10,268 nt of DNA from Gymnopus androsaceus JB14 (taxonomy: Eukaryota; Basidiomycota; Agaricomycetes; Agaricales; Omphalotaceae): assembly GCA_009733575.1 (NCBI GenBank), contig ML770341.1:1-10268 (forward strand), in the 5' to 3' direction. Shown here one piece after another: positions 1 through 7,328 of the stretch. Positions within the stretch are counted from its first letter, which is position 1. Each line of letters starts with the position of its first letter. Below the pieces are notes generated by a model. That model did not search any database, was not told where the DNA came from, and was given only the letters and a program-made list of their open reading frames with translations. The translations under genes were made by a program, and so were the position numbers.

Positions 1-159
1 AGAGTTGTAGAAATATCATGTATCGGTCAATACTTCAATTACAATGATACTTAATGTATCGACTAGTTATTATAGCTGACTGACACGAAGACTTTCATTT
101 CAGCTTTCCTCTATCTTGAAAAATTTAAATCAGTATTATCTTCACTTCTTTCGATACGA

Positions 160-208
160 CTTAAATCAGCCAGCGTTTCTTATCACCCGATTAATGTATT
201 GATTTAAG
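160..208. repeat. Inverted repeat CTTAAATCA / TGATTTAAG
   Basis: Perfect 9-bp arms at 160-168 and 200-208 with a 31-nt spacer in AT-rich DNA. Could be chance given the composition. Confidence 0.5.
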
Positions 209-343
209 ATCTTTCAATCATGCTTTCGATGTTGTTTAAATGTAAAATATCATTCAATTTATCTACGGTACAGAAAGGTTGACTGAATAGTCGCATATCA
301 GCACGCTTTTCTGCTCGGCAGAAATTTGTCCATTTTCGGCGTG

Positions 344-367
344 AGAACTTACATTTTCTAAAAATCT
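344..367 (-). repeat. Left arm of a 24/25-nt inverted repeat (partner 870-894)
   Basis: Its reverse complement, AGATTTTTAGAAAATGTAAGTTCT, matches 870-894 except for one substitution and one 1-nt indel. Weaker similarity (GTCTAC against GACTAC) continues inward. Confidence 0.65.
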
Positions 368-698
368 ATTTTTAAAAAAGTAGACTTTGTCACTTGCACT
401 CATTTGGTTGTCACTCAAAATTTTCAGAACACTTTGGAAACAGATCATTCTCGAGTTCAAGTTGTGAGCTTGCCAGTTATTTCCCTCGCTGCTTCCACAA
501 CCTCCACAGTTTTTCGCAGCCATAACAAAATTTAAATTCAACTATATAGCAATGAACCCTAAATAAACTGCTGTTGACTGACTTCTGACCATTTACTTGA
601 ACGCAAAAACAACACAAAATAAAATGATGCTTTATACGATGGCGGGGATGAGTGAAGTGATGACTAGTAATGTCGGGATAACTGTCGGGGGCAGTTCA

Positions 699-716
699 GG
701 ACAACACGTGTTGTCC
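699..716. repeat. 18-bp perfect palindrome centred on CACGTG
   Basis: GGACAACAC and GTGTTGTCC are exact reverse complements with no spacer. The core CACGTG is the E-box recognised by bHLH factors. It lies 2 bp before the 82-nt foldback. Confidence 0.8.
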
Positions 717-718
717 AA

Positions 719-800
719 TAGGGAGTTGTGGCACAGCGAATATTTCGTCAACTTTCTCGCGTGGAGTATGACAAAATTTTCGCCGTGCCACAGCTCCCTA
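719..800. repeat. 82-nt imperfect foldback (32-bp arms, 18-nt loop)
   Basis: The arm at 719-750 matches the reverse complement of 769-800 at 28 of 32 positions. Because of this symmetry both strands give near-identical short peptides (ELWH...FV...CH-SL), so the open frames here are by-products of the palindrome and not genes. It could be a MITE-like element or a hairpin RNA source. Confidence 0.8.
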
Positions 801-869
801 ATGATGCGGTCCTGCCGTCCCCGTTGAACCATGCGATGTGATGGTCTGTGCACGGCTGGTGACTACTTT

Positions 870-894
870 AGATTTTTTAGAAAACGTAAGTTCT
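870..894 (+). repeat. Right arm of the inverted repeat with 344-367
   Basis: Together the arms bracket a 551-bp segment that includes the 18-bp palindrome and the 82-nt foldback. No target-site duplication is visible at the outer edges. Confidence 0.65.
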
Positions 895-975
895 ACTGTG
901 AACATCCCTATTAACTTTAGTGAGTTCATACAATTCATTTACTTACTGTATGGCACAGCAGTCTACGTACTACTA

Positions 976-1005
976 CTACTAAGTGCTGCTGAGGCAGCAC
1001 TGTAG
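976..1005. repeat. Hairpin AGTGCTGC - TGAG - GCAGCACT with extended stem
   Basis: Perfect 8-bp arms (982-989 and 994-1001) with a TGAG loop. Past a 2-nt bulge, CTAC (976-979) pairs with GTAG (1002-1005), extending the stem to 12 bp. A short TAC repeat lies just upstream. Confidence 0.75.
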
Positions 1006-1029
1006 GAACTGTAATAGTTCCGAGTTGTG

Positions 1030-1048
1030 AGTACTAATAGTTAGTACT
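1030..1048. repeat. Hairpin AGTACTAA - 3 nt - TTAGTACT
   Basis: Perfect 8-bp arms around TAG, about 30 bp after the hairpin at 982-1001. Confidence 0.7.
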
Positions 1049-1077
1049 TCTGGTATTAGAATTAAAGAGTAGAAATT

Positions 1078-1098
1078 AGTCTATTTGGTTAATAGACT
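1078..1098. repeat. Hairpin AGTCTATT - 5 nt - AATAGACT
   Basis: Perfect 8-bp arms with loop TGGTT. Confidence 0.7.
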
Positions 1099-1242
1099 TC
1101 GTCGAGGGTGTACCGCCGTGTGCAGACCTCGAGCAGTAATGTTGAAAGCTTAATAGAGTTTATGAATAGATTGTAAGTTGTGATTACTGTAATAAGTACG
1201 TCGATCGTGAATATATGCGGCTATGTGTGCCTGAGAAAGGTG

Positions 1243-1258
1243 TTGACAACGTTGTCAA
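1243..1258. repeat. 16-bp perfect palindrome TTGACAAC/GTTGTCAA
   Basis: The two 8-bp halves are exact reverse complements with no spacer. This is the form of a homodimer binding site or cruciform seed. No adjacent gene is supported. Confidence 0.8.
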
Positions 1259-1563
1259 AGGTAGATCGTCGACACGGGTCACGTGGGATGGCGTCGAACG
1301 CGTTAACGCAGCGTATATGCGCGTTTAAGAGCAATTGATATGGATAATGTACTACAACTAGGTAATACACACGGGTTCGCTTATTAAGGCTATACAGATG
1401 TCGGGCGGGCTGGCAGCCGCAAAAAAGTGCGCGCACGGCGTAAATGATGTAGTCAGGCGGGTTCGATAACAAAAGAGGACGTCGGGACAACGACCTAAGC
1501 GGGCTGCAAGCTGATTGATGTCGTAAATTAAATCAATTAGTTGGCGATCAAGATCGAAATAAG

Positions 1564-1584
1564 TGATCAAAATTATATTGATCA
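1564..1584. repeat. Hairpin TGATCAA - 7 nt - TTGATCA
   Basis: Perfect 7-bp arms around AATTATA. A smaller CGATC-AA-GATCG lies just upstream. AT-rich and therefore less remarkable than the others. Confidence 0.6.
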
Positions 1585-1790
1585 ACGTCAAAGCGTAGTT
1601 ATACAGCGTCGAAGGCGTCACAGTGCACGTAAATAAAGGAAAATAGAGAGGCGCAAGATCATAAACATTGTAAATTGTAGATCACAAGAGGTGACCTTTT
1701 CAGACGCATAGAATTTTCATGGGAACTTGAGTATCCACTGGCCATGAGTTGGAATAGAACAAGTTGTATGTGAAAACTAGTAGTAGGCGC

Positions 1791-2526
1791 CCAATCATCT
1801 TTGCCATTGTAAGCGCTTTGGCCTTCCTTCCCCTTGCCCACCTCCATCTATGTCCCCAGCGTGAAATTTTCAAATGCTTCACAAGTAGAAAACCTAATCA
1901 GCCAACACGCTTTATACAGCAAAAGAATGCAAAGCACCAGATTATTGGACACTGCTTCGAGGTTTCAACAAAATCACTTGAGCTCCAGACTGACGATATT
2001 TGCTTACCTTCACTATACCAAGCAATGTGCCTTCCGAAAGGCAGTATTTTTTCAGCAACCACTACACTGATTTGCTTCTTGCACTACTACTACTCAGCAC
2101 TAGTGCATATAGATTAAACACTTGAGGTAACCTTGTTTTCAAACATAGCAATACGAGTGGTTATGCTCTGCTTACAGTGTTACATGTCTCTCATACCGCA
2201 AGGCAGGACATGCGGAATCCTCATTAATTACTGTTTTTACTGGCAATAATTTCTGTACTTTTCACCCTACATCCTCTTCGCTGGCCTGGTCATCCTATCT
2301 AGAGTTCATAACCTAAGTACAGTACTCTTTGCTCTTTATTGGCGTTATACTTCGCTATCAGAGTTCAAAAAATCAAGAAATGCAATCCCCTCCAAAACCG
2401 TTCAGTATTGCCGACCTAACAATGCTGCGAAGCAGAGCTGCACGTGCAAGTGACCTTTAGCACCTTGCGCATCGTCAATACTCAAAAACATAGGGTCGTC
2501 AAAGGTATGTACATATCATTCCTATG
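1791..2526 (+). repeat. Block X1: older, CpG-depleted copy of X2
   Basis: Counterpart of 6171-6862, in the same orientation. Several X2 CpGs appear as TpG or CpA: CCTCGTTTTCGGACG at 6486-6500 corresponds to CCTTGTTTTCAAACA at 2131-2145. X1 contains the weaker GCACTA/TAGTGC inverted repeat at 2081-2106 where X2 has a perfect hairpin. Confidence 0.8.
2380..2504 (+). pseudogene. Frameshifted copy of the X2 first exon
   Basis: ATG at 2380 opens 26 codons (MQSPPKPFSIADLTMLRSRA, continuing ARASDL), then TAG at 2458-2460. Compared with the 43-codon exon at 6713, one base is missing where X2 reads GAT CCT TTG and X1 reads GAC CTT TAG. Beyond the lesion the two copies stay similar to the shared donor AAAG|GTATGT at 2505. 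A 3-nt in-frame deletion near codon 7 and synonymous differences suggest it was once coding. It is probably a non-functional paralog. Confidence 0.45.
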
Positions 2527-2821
2527 AATGCTTGTGTATGGTCTAAGAGCTCATATTTAGGCGTCCCTTGACTGCACTAAACCCCTCATCGCAACTGTGT
2601 TGAAAATTGAAATTCGGAATGCAAAAAAATCAAGAAAAACATGCAACTAGACCGTAGTTACTAAAGCTCGAGTTAACATCAACTAACCAGTTCTTGCAGA
2701 GAATATACCAAGACGGAGATGATTTAATGGAAAGGAGATCGGGGAGAACTGGATCTGCAAATTGAATCGTATATGAGTTTCTTCAATCGAGAAGTATGTC
2801 TTTACTACTATGACCCTGTGC
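2527..2821 (+). other. Middle of the first unit, possible exon 2 region
   Basis: From the donor GTATGT at 2505, an acceptor ATATTTAG at 2560 would give a 56-nt intron. The frame after it reads ASLDCTKPLIATVLKIEIRN and stays open to a TAG at 2648. A second acceptor-like TTCTTGCAG at 2691-2699 precedes a frame beginning RIYQDGDDLMERR. No matching copy exists elsewhere in the window, so these exons are guesses. Confidence 0.3.
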
Positions 2822-3152
2822 GGAGAAAACTATGTGTTTACTCAATCCTGGCAGCCAAGCTGTTGTACAGCCAGCCCTTCCTTTTTTGCTCATCCCCAAG
2901 GCTTTGCGATTAACGGGGGCATTTTCATTGCTTGTGATACGTACTATCAGGACATTGCCGGTTTGATGCCTAGTAATTGTATGGTCCTCGGAGGTTCATC
3001 TTTGTCTTTTCTTAGCTTTGCCTTAAACAACAGAGTTGAGTACTAAACGCGTGAGGGTCTTGCTGGTAATTAGTTGACTCTTGAGTCCGGACACCAGGTG
3101 TTGATTACTGTATATATTAAGTATATCGACTTCGGACTTTCGAGGTCCCTAC
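2822..3152 (+). repeat. Block Y1: 3' portion of the first copy of the duplicated unit
   Basis: Counterpart of 5441-5740. A plus-strand frame runs to TAA at 3046 and includes FFAHPQGFAINGGIFIACD; Y2 reads FVAHAQGFEIDEGVFVACN at the matching place, which hints at an ancestral coding frame. After the stop the conserved GTACTAAACGCG...GGTAATTA...GTGTTGATTA segment may be 3' UTR. Y1 has CpA where Y2 has CpG in two adjacent places (2920-2927 against 5539-5546). Confidence 0.7.
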
Positions 3153-4251
3153 CTTTTATTTTTTAATTTATCTTGTATCCGTGTTTATTGCCCATGTCCC
3201 GAAGGATATGGTAGGCAGTACCCTATCACTCTTGTCATTTGATACATGATGCCAGCATCTAGGTATCGTACAATACTTATCTGGATTTGCCAAACGAAGT
3301 GGTAAAACCTGGCGTTCATCGGCTCGATCTCGAGAGTATGCAGTGTGATTTAGAGCATCTAGCAGTTCCGTCCCTGCTTCCCTTGAACGAGAACTGAACG
3401 AAATGACCAGGTGAGTGGCGTTTCTAATTAAGAAAACCTAAGTAACTTGATGAGTTTGCTACTAACCTTGGATGCATCATTTGATTTTCTCCTAACATTC
3501 TGACGGTCTGTGCCGTTCATTTTGCTCGTTGACCACGGGTTTAGTATCTAGTAGTCAAAAATAAGGTGACATACGTCGTGAGGAGAATGAGGAGCTTATA
3601 CACGGCCATACCTACGCCGAAGTAAAATCCACGGGAAAATCATGTCTACTGCAGAAGAAAGGGCAGCGGGTGCAGTGGAGACAGTATCGCGGAGTCCAGG
3701 TACCGTAGGTGCTCCTATTATGTCTGGTTGGTTCTTTCCAGACGATGTTCAAGGCAAATTGTAACATGAAGTACGGACACCCGGTTAGCTATGCTCGAAA
3801 ATCAAAGTCGTGTAAGTTTGTTGGTGTGCCTTTCATATTCGCAGAACCTCGCTTTCTCCTGCAGACAACTTTACTACTTCCTAGAATTGTACAGGATTCA
3901 CCATTTATAAATGAGGACAATGAATGCACTTACTACTTAGCCACTGCGCCACTGGAGTCGTTTGGCTGAAAGGTGTTTTCAACGCGACTGGGACGCAAGT
4001 TGAACCTTATCATCCATGCGAATTACAGATGGAGGTGTAATGTATCACCGTAGCTCATTCCTCTTCGATTCTCAAAGCTTTCCCAAGCCTACTCTCTCGC
4101 GATCCACTCCACTGTGATGCCCACGTTGAAGTTTCAGCCAACGCAAGGTGAAAGTGTTGATGATGAATACAGCGGAGTGAGTGGACGATCTCTGTGCATC
4201 CTATGCATTGTCATTCAAAGAAATCATAGCAAGGTACGCACAGTCGTACTC
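3153..4251. other. Region without a supported gene
   Basis: Contains a 40-codon ATG-initiated frame at 3642-3764 (begins MSTAEERAAGAVETV, ends in TAA). Splice-like sites are present, for example CCAG|GTGAGT near 3412 and GTAAGT...CTTTCTCCTGCAG near 3811-3863, but they do not join into a convincing gene. An overlapping frame at 3709-3969 starts only at GTG. Nothing here was recognised. Confidence 0.35.
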
Positions 4252-4520
4252 CTAGCAGCGCTGGAAGGAGCGTGTTATTAATTCCGTGCATACATCAGCA
4301 AAACATGGGTTTGGAGGCAAGCCCATACAAGCCCCGACAAACGCCGAAAATCGAGGCCAAGGCTGTATATCTGGCCAAATTTCGAAGGGCCTTATAACAT
4401 AGATATGAGGTTGGCCATCTTCGAAAATCTGTCCAACTTCACACACTATTCCATGGTTATAAGGTCTTTCTGGGTTGGCCTCACCTTGCCAGACATTGAA
4501 TACACAATTAAATTGCTTTC
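4252..4520 (-). pseudogene. Possible coding remnant, unrecognised
   Basis: A minus-strand frame is open from about 4520 to the TAG at 4252, roughly 85 codons without an ATG near its start. The translation has a protein-like composition rich in Trp, Pro and Gly, with stretches such as QIFEDGQPHIYVIRPFEIWP and RFSAFVGACMGLPPNPCF. It may be an internal exon or fragment of a decayed gene. No family was recognised. The opposite strand also has a moderately long frame here, which lowers confidence. Confidence 0.3.
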
Positions 4521-5440
4521 ATTCGGTTTTTGTTGCTTTATTGCGCATCGCACAAGTTTTATATAAGAAACACTGAATTGAATATTTATACTGACAAAAT
4601 ACAATTACTATAGATTATAAATACAACTGAACAAACTCGCAGCCCTCTTCCGCACCAGTAACCATCCAGTCAGTAGTATCTTGAATGATTTTGCATGGAT
4701 TTTTGAAGTAATTGAGGTGTAACATGCTGATTGCGTGAGTAATACTTGAAGGAATTGACAAGAGCTTGACCCAACATAAGTGACTTGAAGGTAGCATGCA
4801 TGAGGATGGGTGGAAAAGCAGGGGAACAAGAGACGCATTGAGAGTGGAACGAGATGAGAGAGAGAGGGAAGGGAAGAAAGAATAAAATTTCGAAACACAC
4901 AGGGAGTTTATATGTAATATGGCCATTGGAGCTGTGGAGTTGTGGAGCCGGGATCGGGGATTTCCACCCGTCTGTGCAATTACGATGGTTGAGTCGAATA
5001 GCTTGGGCATTGGTTTGAGGACACACCTTTTGAGGACACACCTACATCAAGTGAGAATGGTCAATTAGTTCTTTCATATATTAGGAATCAGAGATAAATG
5101 ATTACCTTATAATGGGTGGTTTACCTTGGCCACTGAGTGTTATGTTGGCGAGGAATTCAAATGATTTTGGGATGTGGCAAGAGTCTTGCCTAGCTTTGCA
5201 ACATTCTGCCAGAACGGCACATGTTCGCAATTGAGGCCTGGCTTCGACGGGTTTGTACAGATTTGCTGATGTATAGGTCACCTCTATCGAAACAAGATCT
5301 GGTGGAGAAAATCAGGGAAATGAGAAGATAGGCTCACTGCAGTATGTATACGTCTATTTTTGCGTCTGTATTGGATGATCCCCTAAGAAATTCGTCATTC
5401 GAAGGACCCATTTTGCTGAAATCGAATCATACTCGAGAAC
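4521..5440. other. Non-coding or unresolved region with a purine-rich stretch
   Basis: No confidently supported gene. On the minus strand a speculative spliced frame can be drawn: exon 5298-5106 after a TTTTCTCCACCAG acceptor, a 64-nt GTAATC...GATGTAG intron (5105-5042), then an open stretch from 5041. It reads through the in-frame 15-bp duplication. No start exon of matching phase was found and no family is recognised. Comparable open frames exist on the plus strand, so the coding claim is weak. Positions 4852-4890 are purine-rich (GAGA repeats). Confidence 0.3.
5014..5043. repeat. Perfect tandem duplication of a 15-bp unit
   Basis: TTTGAGGACACACCT occurs twice back to back with no mismatch. 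Being a multiple of 3 it would be frame-neutral if coding. Perfect identity implies a recent event, unlike the diverged repeats around it. Confidence 0.85.
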
Positions 5441-5740
5441 TAGAAAAAAAGTCTGCTCAACGACCTATCGGCAACCTCGTTATGCAGCTGACCTTTCCCT
5501 TTTGTTGCTCATGCGCAAGGCTTTGAGATTGACGAGGGCGTTTTCGTTGCTTGCAATGCATACCAAATTATTGCCGTTTAATCCCTAGCAAGTCTTTGAT
5601 GATGCTCTTATTGGTCGAGTTTGGGTCGAGTACTAAACGCGGAGGTTTGGGTCTTGTTGGTAATTATGTTTACACGATGCCGCAGTCCGTGTGTTGATTA
5701 TCATATATATATCGTTGAATTTGGACATTCGAGGCTACCT
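5441..5740 (+). repeat. Block Y2: 3' portion of the duplicated unit
   Basis: Aligns with 2822-3152. Shared runs include TTGCTCAT, CAAGGCTTTG, GAGTACTAAACGCG, GGTCTTG-TGGTAATTA and GTGTTGATTA followed by TATATAT. One frame resembles its copy over GF-I--G-F-AC, but Y2 has stops just downstream and differs from Y1 by small indels, so it is not an intact gene. Lying 5' of an X block rather than 3', it is best read as the tail of a preceding unit whose X part has been lost or has diverged. Confidence 0.7.
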
Positions 5741-6170
5741 GATGAAATGGAGAGAAGAAGGAAGCGGATCGGGAACTGAAAGCCATCAGTGGCTGTGCTC
5801 TCGTCGATGAGCGCTCAGCGAAATCTAGAAGGACGGTTCGATCCGTCCCACTAACCGTGCTCACCATCCGTGAGCTGCATGCTGAATTATATAATATTTT
5901 TCTTTCGTACCACGCATCGAGCGATGAGGCAGGAAAAGCGCCCCACTTTCACTCAATCAGGCGGCACATCCGGGACGACACTGAACCTATCGACACGTAT
6001 ATGATGATTGCACTGGCAAGATCTCGCCACTCGGATACATCATACTCAAATCCAATATTCTGGATTCCCTCACTGCTCAGTTGAATTCATTTCTGCCACA
6101 GGCAAGGTTCATCTAAACTGTCAGATAGCAGCGATGATTCACTGGTGTTACCTTTCCCTTTCTTTCCGAA
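5741..6170. other. Spacer between Y2 and X2
   Basis: No supported gene. A plus-strand frame is open from about 5750 to a TGA at 6084 and can be read without an ATG, but it has no recognised motif and no copy elsewhere in the window to test it. A near-palindrome GGACGGTTCGATCCGTCC at 5831-5848 resembles a tRNA T-arm but lacks a tRNA around it. Confidence 0.4.
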
Positions 6171-6431
6171 TCCATCATCTCGAGCATCTTCATTTGTGCA
6201 GCGTGCTCCTGTGGGGAGCCCTTCCCCTGCCCACCTCCATCCATTTCCCCAGCCTGCGATCTCAATCAGCAAACTTAAACAGCCTCCTTCGTACAGCAAA
6301 AAGCAATGCAAAGCACCAGATCGTCAGATGCAGCTTCGAGGTCTCAACACTTTAACGATATTCATCTACCTTCGCTCCACCAAGCTACCAGGCATGCCTG
6401 CAACGCGTCTTCCGAAAAGAAAGCAACGGCT

Positions 6432-6461
6432 GCACCAGTGTACTTCTTAGTACACTGGTGC
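6432..6461. repeat. Perfect 13-bp hairpin in the X2 upstream region
   Basis: GCACCAGTGTACT at 6432-6444 and AGTACACTGGTGC at 6449-6461 are exact reverse complements around a 4-nt TCTT loop. A small inverted repeat CGAGG-TAG-CCTCG follows at 6478-6490. The hairpin is about 250 bp upstream of the ATG. At the aligned place in X1 there is a weaker inverted repeat, GCACTA/TAGTGC at 2081-2106, despite different sequence. It could be a dimeric regulator site or a structural part of the repeat. Confidence 0.75.
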
Positions 6462-6646
6462 GTGCCAATTAAACGATCGAGGTAGCCTCGTTTTCGGACG
6501 TGGCTGAGTGGTCTGCTTGCATCTGCGTGCCATACGGACGGCGAAACATGCGGAATCCTCACGAATATTCCTTTTTATTGGAAATAATCCTTGTGCTTTT
6601 CACCGTACGTTCTCTTCGCTGGTCTGGTCCCTAATCCTACCTAAAG

Positions 6647-6654
6647 TTTATAAG
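6647..6654 (+). promoter_or_regulatory. TATA-like box (TTTATAAG) upstream of the X2 exon
   Basis: TTTATAAG lies 58 bp before the ATG at 6713 and is followed by a pyrimidine-rich CTCTCCGCTCTTTA stretch, a usual fungal core-promoter arrangement. The X1 copy has TTCATAACC at the matching place, so the box is not fully kept there. Confidence 0.35.
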
Positions 6655-6712
6655 TACTCTCCGCTCTTTATTTGTGTTCATAATTCGCTATCGGAGCCCA
6701 TCATCTCACGAA

Positions 6713-6841
6713 ATGCAATCCTCTTCAAAACTCGCGTTCAGTACCGCCGACCTGACAATTTTGCAAAAAAGAGCTGCACGTGCAAGTGATCCTTTGGCAC
6801 CTTGCGCATCGTCAATACTCAAAATCATAGGGTCGTCAAAG
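6713..6841 (+). CDS. Putative first exon of an unrecognised gene (43 codons, then splice donor)
   Basis: ATG at 6713 opens 43 codons, beginning MQSSSKLAFSTADLTILQ and ending KIIGSSK, followed by AAG|GTACGT. Support for coding comes from comparison with the second copy at 2380: several differences are synonymous (CTG/CTA, TTG/CTG, GAT/GAC), one indel is exactly 3 nt, and the ATG and donor are both kept. A TATA-like TTTATAAG lies about 60 bp upstream. The next exon is not seen here because the transposon appears to begin 21 bp into the intron. In the other copy a 56-nt intron leads to a possible exon 2 starting ASLDCTKPLIATVLK. The protein family is not recognised. Confidence 0.45.
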
Positions 6842-6862
6842 GTACGTACATGTCATTCCTAT

Positions 6863-7328
6863 CACACGGGAAAGGGAAAAAATTAACCTCTACCGAATTT
6901 ACCTACGAAAGTAGACAGTTCCTGGCAACTGATATTATTTACGAATTACATACCGATTTCTGATGTTTGCGAAGCCCCGATTAGCAGACAGAAATTTCCA
7001 AAATCAAACGAAAATTAAGTGAACAGAATTCGCTCCAGATTGTGCTCATATATGAGGATGCGAAAGCTAACAAGATTTATAAAATTTCATGAATAAGTAT
7101 TATGTCCACGCAAGATATAAATTATGATTACTAATCTATACGTCTGAATGATAAGAAATCTGAGCTACAGAATGTGAACTCGATATGAGATAATTGTTTG
7201 CAAAAATCAGCGCACATGGTAAGGCAACTCAAAGGTTATAAATCAAGGAAAGTGGTTAGTCGTCACTGCGTCAAGGTCAAGACGCAGAAGCGTGACGCTG
7301 AAGACACAGACGCATGATATGTATTCAA
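6863..7328 (-). mobile_element. 3' non-coding end of the CACTA-like transposon, with candidate left terminus at 6863
   Basis: AT-rich sequence between the transposase stop and the point where the X1/X2 repeat alignment ends. It starts with CACACGGGAAAGGG at 6863. A CAC start fits the terminal inverted repeats of CACTA-type elements. It contains a 12-bp palindrome CTCATA/TATGAG at 7045-7056 and a cluster of GACGC motifs at 7266-7314. No ORF here looks coding. The terminus is inferred: the matching inverted repeat would lie to the right of the window, so no target-site duplication can be checked. Confidence 0.5.
7266..7314. repeat. Cluster of GACGC/GCGTC motifs with two inverted repeats
   Basis: Four copies of GACGC or its complement lie in under 50 bp. 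CTGCGTC at 7266-7272 pairs perfectly with GACGCAG at 7281-7287. AGCGT and ACGCT at 7289-7299 form a second small palindrome, and another GACGCA lies at 7309-7314. It sits just past the transposase stop, in the transposon's subterminal region, where CACTA transposases are known to bind short repeated motifs. It could instead act as a 3' UTR stem. Confidence 0.45.

Larger units (their letters stand above)
1..690. other. AT-rich region without a supported gene
   Basis: TGTATCG-like words recur at about 19, 54 and 195. A 92-codon minus-strand frame at 541-263 has an ATG and an internal GTAAGT donor-like site near 353, but no family match and no splice partner, so it is not called as a gene. Confidence 0.4.
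1221..1621 (-). pseudogene. Weak frame-broken reading frame, unrecognised
   Basis: Two overlapping minus-strand frames (1621-1358 and 1490-1221) are each open for nearly 90 codons and could be joined by a frame change near 1450-1490. The translation includes LINIILITYFDLDRQLIDL and HIRCVNAFDAIPRDPCRR. The first frame starts only at GTG. The stretch is richer in CpG than its neighbours, which may itself lengthen open frames. No family was recognised, and it may be chance. Confidence 0.2.
6171..6862 (+). repeat. Block X2: 5' portion of a duplicated gene-like unit, cut off by the transposon
   Basis: Aligns by eye over its whole length with 1791-2526, despite many substitutions and small indels. 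Shared anchors include CTTGCCCACCTCCATC-like sequence near the start, GCAAAGCACCAGAT, CTTCCGAAA, CATGCGGAATCCTCA, GAGCTGCACGTGCAAGTGA and GGGTCGTCAAAGGTA. It ends at TCATTCCTAT (6862), after which the two copies share nothing visible. It contains a perfect 13-bp hairpin, a TATA-like box and a short open first exon. Confidence 0.8.

Noticed and set aside
597..853. Overlapping ORFs on both strands with similar peptides
   Set aside because: The similarity is a by-product of the 719-800 foldback. Neither has supporting gene structure.
976..1005. Helitron 3' end (terminal hairpin)
   Set aside because: No CTRR follows the hairpin at the right distance on either strand, and no Rep/helicase coding sequence is present.
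1764..2117. 117-codon plus-strand ORF in X1
   Set aside because: The aligned X2 region has indels and stops that do not preserve this frame, so it is not supported as coding.
4608..5041. Three long overlapping minus-strand ORFs
   Set aside because: They are low-complexity (Ser, Leu, Phe, Pro from the purine-rich plus strand) and mutually overlapping. At most a part may be coding.
5831..5848. tRNA-like T-arm (GGTTCGATCC)
   Set aside because: The loop is one base short of the B-box consensus, and no A-box, acceptor stem or anticodon arm could be placed upstream. It is a near-palindrome only.
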